Positions 26,883 through 36,532 of a stretch of DNA of 64,000 nt are shown here, piece by piece (the first letter of the stretch is position 1; each line of letters starts with the position of its first letter). The translations under genes were made by a program, and so were the position numbers. The notes under the pieces were generated by a model, which was not told the origin of the DNA, ran no database searches, and was given only the letters and a program-made list of their open reading frames with translations. This DNA is from Sulfitobacter dubius (GTDB lineage: Bacteria; Pseudomonadota; Alphaproteobacteria; Rhodobacterales; Rhodobacteraceae): positions 1,209,230 to 1,273,229 of the forward strand of contig NZ_FOPG01000001.1 in assembly GCF_900113435.1 (NCBI RefSeq). The letters run 5' to 3'.

Positions 26883-27067
26883 TTTGTGGCTCCGTCTTCT
26901 GGGCCCTTGGGCGCGGGTTCATCGCGGAACGGTACGGTCGCCGCATCATCGTGCAGCGCGCGCGAGCCGGGCCGGAAGGCCCATCCGATCACGCCCAGAA
27001 AGATCAAAGTGAGGATCAAAAGCGCCCAGCTGTCGGCCAGTTCGCGCAGGAAGGAATAGGTGTCCAT
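26879..27067 (-). CDS. ccoQ: cbb3 oxidase subunit CcoQ
   Basis: 62 residues with a single membrane helix (about 14-31) and the hallmark IGWAFRPGSRALHDDAA after it. CcoQ stabilises the assembled complex. It lies 10 bp after ccoO and overlaps ccoP. Confidence 0.93.
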   Translation of the reverse strand: MDTYSFLRELADSWALLILTLIFLGVIGWAFRPGSRALHDDAATVPFRDEPAPKGPEDGATK

Positions 27068-27077
27068 CAGCGGCTCC

Positions 27078-27914
27078 TCAGCGGCTGGCGTCGGGCACGA
27101 AGGTCGAGAAATCGACCAGCGTCCCGAGCATCTGCAGATAGGCGATCAGCGCATCCATCTCGCTTACCCCCGGCTGGCCGTCGAAATCGCGGACCTGCGC
27201 GCCGGGATAGCGTTCGATTAGCCCGTCGTAATCGCCGAACGGATCGACCTGAACGCGGAAATCGGCACTGGCGCTGGCGATCATCTCGTCGCTGTAGGGC
27301 ACGCCCACCATACGGTGGGTCTCGACCAGATCGGCCACCTCGTCACCATCGAGCCGCGCGTCCATCAGGAAGGCGTATTTCGGCATGACGCTTTCGGGCA
27401 CCACCGACTGCGGGTCGATCAGGTGATCCACGTGCCATTCGTCCGAGTAGCGCCCGCCGACACGCGCAAGGTCCGGCCCGGTGCGTTTCGAGCCCCATTG
27501 GAACGGGTGGTCGTACATGGATTCGGCAGCAAGGCTGTAGTGGCCGTAACGCTCGGTTTCGTCGCGCATCGGGCGGATCATCTGGCTGTGACAGACATAG
27601 CAGCCTTCGCGCACGTAAACCTCGCGCCCGGCCAGTTCGAGCGGCGAATAGGGGCGCATGCCCTCGACCTCCTCGATGGTGTTCTCCAGCCAGAACAGCG
27701 GCGCGATCTCAACGATGCCGCCGATGCTGACCACGGCGAGCGAGGCCATCAGTAGCAAGGTCGCGTTGCGCTCGAACCGCTGATGAAAGGTGATGGTCTG
27801 CGTCTCGGGCGGCAGTTCGTTTGGGATCTTTCCCTGCTGCATACCTTCTCCGGCGGTAACCACTTTGGGATCATCGGTGGGGTCGTAGTCGGGGCTTTGG
27901 GGGTTCTTGCTCAT
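27078..27914 (-). CDS. ccoO: cbb3 oxidase monohaem cytochrome c subunit CcoO
   Basis: 278 residues. A membrane helix at about 50-72 anchors a periplasmic cytochrome c domain with the CYVCH site in the conserved [13 protein letters not shown] stretch, followed by [13 protein letters not shown] and the axial-Met region VMPKYAFL. It lies 4 bp from ccoN, so the two are translationally coupled. Confidence 0.96.
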   Translation of the reverse strand: MSKNPQSPDYDPTDDPKVVTAGEGMQQGKIPNELPPETQTITFHQRFERNATLLLMASLAVVSIGGIVEIAPLFWLENTIEEVEGMRPYSPLELAGREVYVREGCYVCHSQMIRPMRDETERYGHYSLAAESMYDHPFQWGSKRTGPDLARVGGRYSDEWHVDHLIDPQSVVPESVMPKYAFLMDARLDGDEVADLVETHRMVGVPYSDEMIASASADFRVQVDPFGDYDGLIERYPGAQVRDFDGQPGVSEMDALIAYLQMLGTLVDFSTFVPDASR

Positions 27915-27918
27915 TGTC

Positions 27919-29544
27919 TTACTCCGCAGGCAGGGCGACGGTAACGGGTCGTGATTTCGGTCCGCGGATGGTCATCCACATGTTCCAGACCATGACTGCA
28001 CCGCCCGCGAGGTAGAGCACCCCGCCCAGAGCCCGGATCACGTACATCACGAACTTGGCCTCGACGGTGTCTGCAAAGCTGTTGACGAGGAACCCGTTGG
28101 CATCGACCTCGCGCCACATCAGCCCTTCCATGATGCCGGTCACCCACATCGAGGCCGCGTAGAGGACGATCCCCACGGTCGCGAGCCAGAAGTGCAGGTT
28201 GATCGCCGCCATGGAATGCATCTGCGTCCGGCCCCAGAGCCGCGGGGTCAGGAAGTAGAGCGCGCCGAATGTGATGAGCCCGTTCCAGCCAAGCGCGCCG
28301 GAATGCACATGGCCGATGGTCCAGTCGGTGTAGTGGCTCAGCGAGTTCACGGCCCGGATCGACATCATCGGCCCCTCGAAGGTCGACATGCCGTAGAAGG
28401 CGAGCGAGGCCACGAACATGCGGATGATCGGATCGGTCCGGATCTTGTCCCAGGCACCTTCTAGCGTCATCAGGCCGTTGATCATACCACCCCATGAGGG
28501 CATCCATAGGATGATCGAGAATACCATCCCCAGCGACGCCGCCCAATCGGGCAAGGCGGTGTAGTGCAGATGGTGCGGTCCGGCCCAGATGTAGAGGAAG
28601 ATCAGCGCCCAGAAGTGAATGATTGACAGCTTGTAACTATAGACCGGCCGCCCCGCCTGCTTCGGCACGAAATAATACATCATGCCCAGGAACCCGGCGG
28701 TCAGGAAAAAGCCCACGGCGTTATGACCATACCACCACTGCGTCATGGCATCCTGCACGCCGGCGAAGACCTGCACCGATTTAGAGCCCCAGATCGACAC
28801 CGGGATGGCAAGGTTGTTGACCACATGCAGCATGGCCACGGTGATGATGAAGGCCAGAAAGAACCAGTTGGCGACATAGATATGCCGCTCGCGCCGGTTC
28901 ATGATCGTGCCGAAGAAGACGGCGAGATAGGCCAGCCAGACGATGGTGAGCCAGATGTCGATGTACCATTCGGGCTCGGCGTATTCCTTGGACTGCGTGG
29001 CGCCCAGAAGGTAGCCTGTGGCCGCCAGAACGATGAAAAGCTGATAGCCCCAGAAGACGAACCACGCGGTATTGCCGCCCCAGAGCCGTGCCGCACATGT
29101 GCGTTGCACGATGTAGAAGGAACTGGCGATCAGCGCGTTGCCGCCAAAAGCAAAGATCACCGCGCTGGTATGCAGCGGGCGCAGGCGGCCGAAGTTGGCA
29201 TAGGGCTGCGCCCAGTCAATGTTGAGCACCGGAAAGGCCAATTGCAGGGCGATGAAGGTCCCGACGAGGAAACCGACGACGCCCCAGAAGGCCGTCGCGA
29301 TCACGCCGTAGCGGACCGGCCCGTCCATATAGTCCCGCATCCCGTAGGCCTGCGCGGACACGCTGGGCGCTGCCGGGGCATCCTCGACTGGGATCTGGCG
29401 CAACTGCCAGATAAAGGCCCCCGCCGCGAGCACCATGATGAGCACCGCATGAACCATATAAGCCGGATCGCGGGCCCAATCCGCGCCAAGCGCCGCGAAA
29501 AACGCGATCAGCGCGAAGAGGATCAACTTCACCATATCGATCAT
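27919..29544 (-). CDS. ccoN: cbb3 oxidase catalytic subunit CcoN
   Basis: 541 residues with about twelve membrane helices. Haem-copper oxidase signatures include [12 protein letters not shown] (low-spin haem ligand region), the Cu(B) segment [18 protein letters not shown] and the high-spin haem region [14 protein letters not shown]. This is the oxygen-reducing, proton-pumping subunit of the high-affinity terminal oxidase. First gene of ccoNOQP, with an FNR/FixK box 55 bp upstream. Confidence 0.97.
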   Translation of the reverse strand: MIDMVKLILFALIAFFAALGADWARDPAYMVHAVLIMVLAAGAFIWQLRQIPVEDAPAAPSVSAQAYGMRDYMDGPVRYGVIATAFWGVVGFLVGTFIALQLAFPVLNIDWAQPYANFGRLRPLHTSAVIFAFGGNALIASSFYIVQRTCAARLWGGNTAWFVFWGYQLFIVLAATGYLLGATQSKEYAEPEWYIDIWLTIVWLAYLAVFFGTIMNRRERHIYVANWFFLAFIITVAMLHVVNNLAIPVSIWGSKSVQVFAGVQDAMTQWWYGHNAVGFFLTAGFLGMMYYFVPKQAGRPVYSYKLSIIHFWALIFLYIWAGPHHLHYTALPDWAASLGMVFSIILWMPSWGGMINGLMTLEGAWDKIRTDPIIRMFVASLAFYGMSTFEGPMMSIRAVNSLSHYTDWTIGHVHSGALGWNGLITFGALYFLTPRLWGRTQMHSMAAINLHFWLATVGIVLYAASMWVTGIMEGLMWREVDANGFLVNSFADTVEAKFVMYVIRALGGVLYLAGGAVMVWNMWMTIRGPKSRPVTVALPAE

Positions 29545-29599
29545 ATTCCGAATCCTTCACTCTTTCAAAGACGGATCGCATGGCCCGACCGGGGGCGTT

Positions 29600-29613
29600 T
29601 TGACTTGGGTCAA
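29600..29613. promoter_or_regulatory. FNR/FixK box upstream of ccoN
   Basis: TTGAC-TTGG-GTCAA is a perfect 14-bp palindrome fitting the FixK/FNR pattern TTGA(C/T)-N4-(G/A)TCAA, centred about 62 bp from the ccoN start codon. It should drive ccoNOQP at low oxygen. Confidence 0.85.
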
Positions 29614-30526
29614 TTGGGCGGCGACAAACCTGTAGAGATGTCGGTGCGCGGCTTTCGCGCGCTTGCGGCGATTACTGCGCGCGAATTGATCCAGCGCAAA
29701 TGCTATGCGACCTCGTCCCCCTAAACGGGGGTGCTTGATCCCGCAGATGAGTTGGACGCCCCCAATCTAATCCGCACCTCTTCGGGAAGAGCGGCAGAAG
29801 CGCAGGAAGTGCCCGCACGGGCCTCAGACATAACTGATACATCCGGCTTGGACCGATAGGGGTATCGTGAATGTCGAAGCGAACAGATGATGTGCACACT
29901 GCTCGTAAGATTTGCGCTGAGAGCTGTGTAAGCGCTTGTCCAGTATCGCAGCCATCACTTGTGAAAGGTGCCCAAGCCGCTATGGCGGCAAACTTGTCAT
30001 CCCCGCGAATAGCAAATGGATCGAGGACTTAAGGCTGATACGCACAACCATGGCCAGGTCATCCACACCACATATTTCGATTAATGCTTTTCCTCGTATT
30101 GAATCGCCGGACCGACCCTGAACAGCCACAGGGAATCACTTTGGGATTCAACCGTTCATTGGGGAGGGATAAGCCCACGCATCTTGCGTTTCGCCCAACT
30201 GTCGCCCAGCTTTCCCTTTGACATTTTCGTGACCATGGCTGGGGCGCGGGGTCCTTTTGACGCGTTTTGGTCACCTTGGCAGAGGCAGGATTATCGATCC
30301 TGCGAACACAGAATGAATAGTGCCCCGCATCGCTACCGGAAAACAAAGCTGACGCGATCCCTAGGAATTATAGATTATAATTCAGTGCCTTATAATATAC
30401 TCCAATACCTCCGGGCGCGCCTTTCACCGTGATATGAATGGTCCGATCTCATCTCTCACCATGCCGATGCCCCCTGCTCTAACTCCCCCAGATCATTGAT
30501 GAAATCCTGCCCGCCTCGCCAAGAAG

Positions 30527-30541
30527 GAAACAGTCTGTTTC
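30527..30541. promoter_or_regulatory. Palindrome upstream of the priming transferase gene
   Basis: GAAACAG-T-CTGTTTC is a perfect 15-bp palindrome, about 155 bp upstream of the exoY-like start and followed by an A-rich run. The single-base centre favours a protein-binding site over an RNA hairpin. The regulator is unknown. Confidence 0.35.
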
Positions 30542-30694
30542 TTAAAAAAAGGAGCAAATAAGGCGCGAAGGTGGTAACAAATGATACGTACCCTACCTGA
30601 ACGTATAGGTCGGATAGACTTTCGACTTTTAGCGGCGAGAACGCGCCGCGGGCCGCAGTGGCCCGAATGAATGCGATAGACCCTGGGGGGTTTG

Positions 30695-31462
30695 ATGAAG
30701 TACTTTAACGCCGACCGACACGCTTTTGGCCTGATGGAAATCACTGCCGGACCTCCGGTGCTGGCCCGCCAGATGGACCGCGCACCTAATGCTGCGGGCG
30801 CTGCCGTTTTGCAGGCATCGCGTGAATTGGCCTCTTTCTGCCTGCGCCCCAAGGGTCTTTATGGTCGCTACGCCAAACCGGTTCTCGACAAACTGCTGAT
30901 CCTTGCCGTCCTGCCTATCGCGTTGCCGATCATTGCCCTTTGTGCGCTGGCGCTGTGGATCGAAAGCGGCCAACCCTTTTACACGCAGCAGCGGCTGGGC
31001 CGTAGCGGGAAACGCTTTTCCATCCTCAAACTGCGCACCATGGTTCGTGACGCCGATGCGGTATTGGAAAGCTATCTTGCCGCAAATCCGGCCATGCGTG
31101 CGGAATGGGATGAGATGCAAAAGCTGAAGAACGATCCGCGCATCACGCGGGTTGGTAACTTCTTGCGGGCCACATCCATCGATGAACTGCCTCAGATTTG
31201 GAACGTGCTGATTGGCGACATGAGCTTGATCGGACCGCGCCCAATGATGCCGGAACAGCTTGAAATGTACGGCGACCCGAAATCCTACTTTGCTCTGCGC
31301 CCCGGCATTACCGGACTTTGGCAGGTCTCTGCGCGCAACAACAGCCGCTTTACCTACCGCAATGAAGTAGATGGCGCCTACCGTCGCAACCTCTCTCTAC
31401 CGATGGATCTGACCATTCTGATCAAAACCGTCGGGGTCGTCTTGCGTCGGACGGGGTGCTGA
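30695..31462 (+). CDS. ExoY-like undecaprenyl-phosphate sugar-1-phosphate transferase
   Basis: 255 residues from ATG 30695, five bases after a GGGGGG ribosome-binding site. One membrane hairpin ([22 protein letters not shown], about 68-89) precedes the bacterial sugar-transferase domain: [19 protein letters not shown], a [12 protein letters not shown] block, the [10 protein letters not shown] motif, [12 protein letters not shown] and the [14 protein letters not shown] end. It starts polysaccharide repeat units by transferring a sugar-1-phosphate to the lipid carrier at the inner membrane. Its position at the start of a locus with Wzz, Wzx and Wzy supports a Wzy-dependent exopolysaccharide pathway. 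Confidence 0.92.
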   Translation: MKYFNADRHAFGLMEITAGPPVLARQMDRAPNAAGAAVLQASRELASFCLRPKGLYGRYAKPVLDKLLILAVLPIALPIIALCALALWIESGQPFYTQQRLGRSGKRFSILKLRTMVRDADAVLESYLAANPAMRAEWDEMQKLKNDPRITRVGNFLRATSIDELPQIWNVLIGDMSLIGPRPMMPEQLEMYGDPKSYFALRPGITGLWQVSARNNSRFTYRNEVDGAYRRNLSLPMDLTILIKTVGVVLRRTGC

Positions 31463-31533
31463 GCGATGCTGACCACGCCTGCTAACAATCGGAAATTGTC
31501 CACCTCATGTTTAGAAAATCGAAAGGGAACAAG

Positions 31534-32433
31534 ATGAAGGATCTTTACGCATCTGACGCCCTCGGGGCGGACAACAGCGATGTTTTGGCGACCTTTGGCG
31601 GCCCGGGGATGCGGCACAGCATCCGCCCGCGTCGTACAGTGATGGATAATGAGGACGAGTTCGACGGCGATCTGTCCTTCGAGGAGCCTCTGCCCGTCGC
31701 CGCCCCTAAGATCACGCAATACGTCAGCGATGACCGCGCCCCACGTTGGCAAGACCTGCCCATCGCAACACCCGGCCCCGGTGGGGACATGCCGCTGGTC
31801 GATGATCACCGTAACAGCGCGGCCGCACGGGCCTTTGATCTGCTGCGCACGCGTCTGCGTCAGACGATATTGGAACATGGCTGGGTGAATATCGCCGTCA
31901 CCGCGCCCACGTCAGGCTGCGGCAATACTTTCTCAGCCACCAATTTGGCGCTGAGCCTGTCCCGAGTGCCGGGATCACGGACTGTCCTGATGGATATGAA
32001 TATGCGCAATCCCGGTCTGGCCCGCGCATTTGACACGGACGCCCCCGGTGCAATGAGCGACCTTTTGGCCGGTCGGACCAGTCTGGGCCAGCAGATGGTT
32101 CGTGTAAGCGATACGTTGGCGCTTGGCCTGAATGACCAACCCGAGGTGAACGCCGCCGAAATCCTTCAAGACAGCGCAACGGCCGAAACCTTGCTGCGGA
32201 TGCGCGCGACGCTCCAGCCAGAGATCGTCCTATATGACATGCCGCCTATGTTGGAGCATGACGACCTGTCGGCCTTCTTGCCTCAGCTTGACGGGGTATT
32301 GTTGATCTCTGACGGCAGTCAGACCATGGCGCGGCATCTGCGTGAATGTGAACGTATGCTTGAAGGTCAGGTGCCGCTTTTGGGCATCGTCCTGAACCGT
32401 GCCCGGTCTTCAAGCCTTCCGAAATATGCCTGA
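31534..32433 (+). CDS. CpsD-like polysaccharide ATPase with degenerate Walker motifs
   Basis: 299 residues from ATG 31534 (ribosome-binding site GAAAGGGA); an earlier ATG at 31507 has none. The fold follows bacterial tyrosine-kinase/CpsD proteins: Walker A region APTSGCGNTFSATNLA, Walker A' VLMDMNMRNPGL, Walker B VLYDMPP, and a LNRAR end. In the Walker A segment the invariant Lys is Asn131 (GNT, not GKT), and in A' the DxDxR motif reads DMNMR. The C-terminus has one Tyr rather than the usual Tyr cluster. It is probably a non-catalytic regulator paired with the downstream Wzz protein; this is inferred from the substitutions. Confidence 0.85.
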   Translation: MKDLYASDALGADNSDVLATFGGPGMRHSIRPRRTVMDNEDEFDGDLSFEEPLPVAAPKITQYVSDDRAPRWQDLPIATPGPGGDMPLVDDHRNSAAARAFDLLRTRLRQTILEHGWVNIAVTAPTSGCGNTFSATNLALSLSRVPGSRTVLMDMNMRNPGLARAFDTDAPGAMSDLLAGRTSLGQQMVRVSDTLALGLNDQPEVNAAEILQDSATAETLLRMRATLQPEIVLYDMPPMLEHDDLSAFLPQLDGVLLISDGSQTMARHLRECERMLEGQVPLLGIVLNRARSSSLPKYA

Positions 32434-32547
32434 CACCCCCTGTCTTTGCGCCTGTTAGCGCCCTATTATCGCCCAAGTCTTCTGGTCTAGGCAGGGAAAC
32501 CCCGCCAAGCAATGGACTGGGGGCCAAAGCAGGTTGGAAAGAGGCAC

Positions 32548-33849
32548 ATGGGACCGATCTATACATTCGATGACATCATCGACATGCTGCGCCGCCGCGC
32601 GGGCGTTATTATTCTGGTCACGCTTTTGGGCTGTGTCGCTTCGGTATTTTGGGCGCTGTCGATCGCCCATGTTTATCAATCTTCCGAAGTCATTCAGATC
32701 GAACAGCCCAAGATCGCCAATGATCTTGCCCCTTCTACCGTCGAAGGGTCGTCAGCCCGTCGCCTGCAATTGATCGAACAGCAGTTGATGGCACGCGGAA
32801 CGCTTGTCGACATCATTCAAAGATTTGGCCTCTATGAAGACCTGACCGCGCTGCGGATGTCAGAAAAAGTCGACCTGCTGCGCCGTTCCGTCACAATTAC
32901 AGGGGTCGCAGCCCCGCGTGAGGGCTTTGCCGATGATGGCACCATCTCGGTGATGACCTTCACCGCCGAGATGGGCAACCCAGCCGATGCGCAGGCCGTG
33001 GCCCGCGAATTTGCCGACCGCACCCGCCAGATGTCTGCCGCGCAGCGTCAAAGCCAGACCCTCGAAACCTTGGAGTTTTTCCAACGCCAAGAGCAAAACT
33101 TGATCCGCGATATTTCTACGCTTGAGGCTGAATTGGCCAACTACCGCGCCGAAAATGATCTTTCCCTCGAAGGCAGTCTAGAATTTCGCCGCGGCGAGAT
33201 CAGCAGCTTGAATGACGCGATCCTAGAGCTTGATCGTGAGATCATCGCCACGCGGCTGGCCCGTGACCGGGTGAACCCCGACGCCCGCGCCGCCACCATC
33301 GCCCGCGAACAGGCTGAGCTGGACGCCACGATGGAAAGCCTCACAACACAGCGTGATTTGCTACAAGAACAGCGCGAGACACTGACCGCAAGCCTGCAAA
33401 CCTCGCCAGAGGTTGAGCGTGAATTGGCCCGGTTTGAGCGCCGGATGACCCAATTGCAAAACCAGTTGGAAGTAATCACAGCCCGGCGCAATGAGGCCGA
33501 AGTCGGCTTCTCGCTCGAAACCGATCAGCGCGGCGAAAAACTGATCACGCTTGAGCAGGCCGAACTGCCCGAATATCCAGTCTCGGCCAGCCGCAAAAAG
33601 CTTGCTATCATCGGCGGCCTCGCCAGCATTATGCTAAGTCTGTTCGTCGCCTTCCTGCTCGAATTGCGCCGCCCAGTGATCCGTTCGGCCCGCCAAATGA
33701 CCCGCGAAACGGGCTTGATCCCTGTGGTGTCGATCCCCGACCTCAGCCCGCATGAAAAGCGCCGCACCTTGGGCAAGGTCTGGCAGGAACGGCTGAACGC
33801 TGGCAAACAAGGCCGCGCAGCACGATTGGCGCGTCAGCAAAAGGGCTAA
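32548..33849 (+). CDS. Wzz-type chain-length determinant / polysaccharide co-polymerase
   Basis: 433 residues from ATG 32548, with a GAAAGAGG ribosome-binding site. Two membrane helices (about 18-40 and 343-367) flank a long periplasmic helical region with coiled-coil heptads (about 170-290). This is the PCP/Wzz layout. It controls chain length of the Wzy-made polymer and normally works with a CpsD-like ATPase, here the preceding gene. It is convergent with the flippase gene 7 bp away. Confidence 0.9.
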   Translation: MGPIYTFDDIIDMLRRRAGVIILVTLLGCVASVFWALSIAHVYQSSEVIQIEQPKIANDLAPSTVEGSSARRLQLIEQQLMARGTLVDIIQRFGLYEDLTALRMSEKVDLLRRSVTITGVAAPREGFADDGTISVMTFTAEMGNPADAQAVAREFADRTRQMSAAQRQSQTLETLEFFQRQEQNLIRDISTLEAELANYRAENDLSLEGSLEFRRGEISSLNDAILELDREIIATRLARDRVNPDARAATIAREQAELDATMESLTTQRDLLQEQRETLTASLQTSPEVERELARFERRMTQLQNQLEVITARRNEAEVGFSLETDQRGEKLITLEQAELPEYPVSASRKKLAIIGGLASIMLSLFVAFLLELRRPVIRSARQMTRETGLIPVVSIPDLSPHEKRRTLGKVWQERLNAGKQGRAARLARQQKG

Positions 33850-33856
33850 GCGTTCG

Positions 33857-35209
33857 CTAGACCGTGGCGCTGAGACCCAGCACCCGATCCCAGTGCAGCC
33901 AAACTGCCAAAGCGCCAAGCCCTACCCCCAGCAAGGCAAATGTCAGATCATGGCGCGCATCCCAAACACCATGCGCCCGCGCCAACCAGATCAGCACGAG
34001 ATGTGAAAGCAGCATCGCCACGCCCAGACCAAACAGCGCGCCGGGCAGCCCGGCATAGATCACGCCCGCCAGCAACATACCGATCTGCAGGCTAGCCCGA
34101 GAGGCGGAAGAGATGAAAAAACGCCGCGAATCCCCTGCGGCCAGCGCGGCTTGATCGTAGGTCATCCCGATCACCTGCGGCATCAATGCAAGCGACAGCA
34201 TCACCAGAATAGCCCCGCTTTGCAGATACCGTGGGTCATAAAGAACCGACACCAGCCACGGCCCCGCCAGTGCCATTACCGCCAGCAACGCCAGCAGCCC
34301 GCCGCTCAACCCATAGCGCATCCGTCGCAGCTTTGGCTGATCGCCGCCCCCCGCCTCGCGGTAAATCGGGATCATCACCCGGGCGGTCACATTCTGCCCC
34401 AGCATGAGCGGGAAACTGGCAAGGAAATAGCCGATATTATAGATTCCGAGCCCTTCGAGCGAGAGGAACTTGCCCAAGATCGCCTTGTCACCTTGGCTGG
34501 CAAAGAACCAAAACATCGTGGATAGGAATATCCACTTGCCGAAATGCACCAGTTCTTGCACCGCGGGTCGCTCCCAGCGGAATTGGTTGCCCGGCCCCGG
34601 CAAAAACGCATGGGTCAGCGCCAGTTTTGCCAGCGCGCCCACCACGCCGCCCACGACCAGCGCTGCCACAGATTGATAGATCACCGCACCGATGATCATC
34701 ACGATGATTCCAATGACCTGCGACGCCAGATCCAATAGCGTCAGCCGCCCCATCTGCAAATGCCGATGCGCGGTCTCAATCCTTGTGGGATTGAACCCGG
34801 CGATCACAAGGCTCAGCGCCGCGATGGGCAGATAAACCAGCAGCGATGGCTCGCCATAGAACACCGCCACCGGCCATGACAGCGCGCAGGCCGCAAGCCA
34901 TAGCCCCCCCCCCCGGATTGCTTGGATCGTCCAGGCGGTATTTAGAAAATCCCGGTCATCGCCCCGTTTGCTCTGGGCGATAGACGGTCCGATACCCACA
35001 TCCGAAAACAGCGTCAGCCCAACGATCACCACTTGTATCAAGGCCATGAGCCCAAAGGCTTCGGGGAACAGGAGGCGCGTCAGGATCAGGTTTGACGCCA
35101 GCCGGATCGCTTGGGCACCACCATAGCCCAGCACAATCCAAGAAGTTGAACGCAGGGCGCGGGCCATCAGGCGATTGCCTGTCACCGCTTGGGAAACCTT
35201 TGAAAACAC
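33857..35209 (-). CDS. Wzx-type polysaccharide flippase
   Basis: 450 residues from GTG 35209 (ATG 35167 would give 436). About twelve to fourteen membrane helices, with the opening GYGGAQAIRLASNLILTRLLFPEAFGLM typical of the polysaccharide-transporter family of oligosaccharide flippases in this bacterial group. It moves lipid-linked repeat units across the inner membrane. Its coding strand contains a run of 11 G (plus-strand C at 34904-34914) encoding part of AIRGGGLWL; a one-base change would truncate the protein at about a quarter of its length. Divergent from the next glycosyltransferase gene. Confidence 0.9.
   Translation of the reverse strand: MFSKVSQAVTGNRLMARALRSTSWIVLGYGGAQAIRLASNLILTRLLFPEAFGLMALIQVVIVGLTLFSDVGIGPSIAQSKRGDDRDFLNTAWTIQAIRGGGLWLAACALSWPVAVFYGEPSLLVYLPIAALSLVIAGFNPTRIETAHRHLQMGRLTLLDLASQVIGIIVMIIGAVIYQSVAALVVGGVVGALAKLALTHAFLPGPGNQFRWERPAVQELVHFGKWIFLSTMFWFFASQGDKAILGKFLSLEGLGIYNIGYFLASFPLMLGQNVTARVMIPIYREAGGGDQPKLRRMRYGLSGGLLALLAVMALAGPWLVSVLYDPRYLQSGAILVMLSLALMPQVIGMTYDQAALAAGDSRRFFISSASRASLQIGMLLAGVIYAGLPGALFGLGVAMLLSHLVLIWLARAHGVWDARHDLTFALLGVGLGALAVWLHWDRVLGLSATV
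34904..34914. repeat. C11/G11 homopolymer inside the flippase gene
   Basis: Eleven consecutive C on the plus strand, the longest homopolymer I noticed in the window. It encodes Gly codons in frame, so the gene is ON as sequenced. Such tracts are slippage-prone and may switch polysaccharide export. Confidence 0.85.
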
Positions 35210-35326
35210 CCGATATCGCGCCTTTGCCACTTCTTTCCGAAAGACTAAAGGCTTGCCCGCCCTTGTGCCAGTGGCAAGCAGGCGGGTAACAATGATTATC
35301 GCCCCCAGCCCAAGGCCCGCGCCCCC

Positions 35327-36532
35327 GTGAAGATCGCCTATATCCTCAACACCTACCCGCAGCCCTCGCATTCCTTCATCCGGCGCGAGATCGCGGCGTT
35401 GGAGGCGGCGGGCCATGAGGTTTTGCGTTTCGCCATGCGCGGCCCAGATGTGCCGCTGATTGATGCGCAAGATAAGGCCGAGCATGCACGCACGCATTAT
35501 GTCTTGGCCGCCGGTGGCACGGCGCTTGTCGCTGCCAGTCTGCGCGGTTTGCTCAGGTCGCCCGCGCAATTCATCAAGGCACTACGGGATGTCCGACAGG
35601 CCGCACGCCAGGCCGAGACGGGGCTTTTGCGGCATCTCATCTATCTTGCCGAAGCTTGCTACCTGCGCGATCAGTTGGAGGGCAGCGGCGTCGAACATCT
35701 GCACGCGCATTTCGGCACCAATGCCACCATGGTCGCAATGCTCTGCCACAGTTTGGGCGGGCCGCGCTATAGTTTCACCACCCATGGCCCCGAAGAATTC
35801 GACAGCCCCCGCGCGCTGTCCCTTGGCACGAAAATTCACCATGCCGCCTTTGCGGTAGCGATCAGCCAATTTGGGCGCAGCCAACTTTGCCGCTGGGCCG
35901 ATCCTGCCGATTGGCCGCGCATCAAAGTGGTGCATTGCGGAATAGAGCCTGCCAAATTCCCCACCCCTGCGCCCCTACCCGATGGCGAACGTCGCTTGGT
36001 CTCCATCGGTCGTTTCGTTGAGCAAAAGGGCCAGATCGCCCTGATCGAAGCGATGGGGCAGCTGCGTGACAGCCATCCCGATCTGCATCTGACGCTGATT
36101 GGTGACGGCGAATTGCGCCGCGCGATTGAGGCCGAGATTGCCCACCATGGCCTTGCAGACCGCGTCACACTGACCGGCTGGGTCGATGAAGCCCGCGTCA
36201 CCTCCGAACTCGCCGCCGCCCATGCGTTGGTCATGCCCAGCTTTGCCGAAGGATTGCCCATGGTGGTGATGGAGGCCATGGCCGCCGCTCGCCCGGTGAT
36301 CGCCACCTATATCGCAGGCACACCGGAGTTGGTGCAGCCCGGCGAAACCGGTTGGCTTGTGCCTGCCGGTGATGTCACCGCTTTGGCCGAGGCAATGACA
36401 GCGCTACATGACGCACCCTTAGCGGCATTAAATGGCATGGGGGCAAAGGCCCGCACGCGTGTTTTCGCACGCCATGACGTCACCCGCGAGGCCGCCAAAT
36501 TGGCCGAATTCATACAAGATGTTGCCCATTAA
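35327..36532 (+). CDS. Glycosyltransferase family 4 (GT-B)
   Basis: 401 residues from GTG 35327. The N-terminal Rossmann half has the opening AYILNTYPQPSHSFIRREI. The C-terminal half has LVSIGRFVEQKGQ, GDGELRRAIE and the nucleotide-sugar-binding E-x7-E region (SFAEGLPMVVMEAMAA). It should add a sugar from a nucleotide donor to the lipid-linked repeat unit in the cytoplasm. Its 3' end overlaps the convergent GT2 gene by 4 bp. Confidence 0.92.
   Translation: MKIAYILNTYPQPSHSFIRREIAALEAAGHEVLRFAMRGPDVPLIDAQDKAEHARTHYVLAAGGTALVAASLRGLLRSPAQFIKALRDVRQAARQAETGLLRHLIYLAEACYLRDQLEGSGVEHLHAHFGTNATMVAMLCHSLGGPRYSFTTHGPEEFDSPRALSLGTKIHHAAFAVAISQFGRSQLCRWADPADWPRIKVVHCGIEPAKFPTPAPLPDGERRLVSIGRFVEQKGQIALIEAMGQLRDSHPDLHLTLIGDGELRRAIEAEIAHHGLADRVTLTGWVDEARVTSELAAAHALVMPSFAEGLPMVVMEAMAAARPVIATYIAGTPELVQPGETGWLVPAGDVTALAEAMTALHDAPLAALNGMGAKARTRVFARHDVTREAAKLAEFIQDVAH

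Larger units (their letters stand above)
29545..30694. other. Long gap between ccoN and the polysaccharide locus
   Basis: About 1.15 kb. The first 60 bp holds the ccoN promoter region. A short CCCCCTAAACGGGGG hairpin lies near 29717-29731. Small open frames (for example 29936-30121 and 30184-30432, plus strand) show no family resemblance or ribosome-binding site. The last 300 bp is AT-rich and should contain the promoter of the priming transferase gene. Confidence 0.45.

Noticed and set aside
29936..30432. Short plus-strand open frames in the 29.5-30.7 kb gap
   Set aside because: No ribosome-binding site, coding bias or recognisable family; treated as non-coding.
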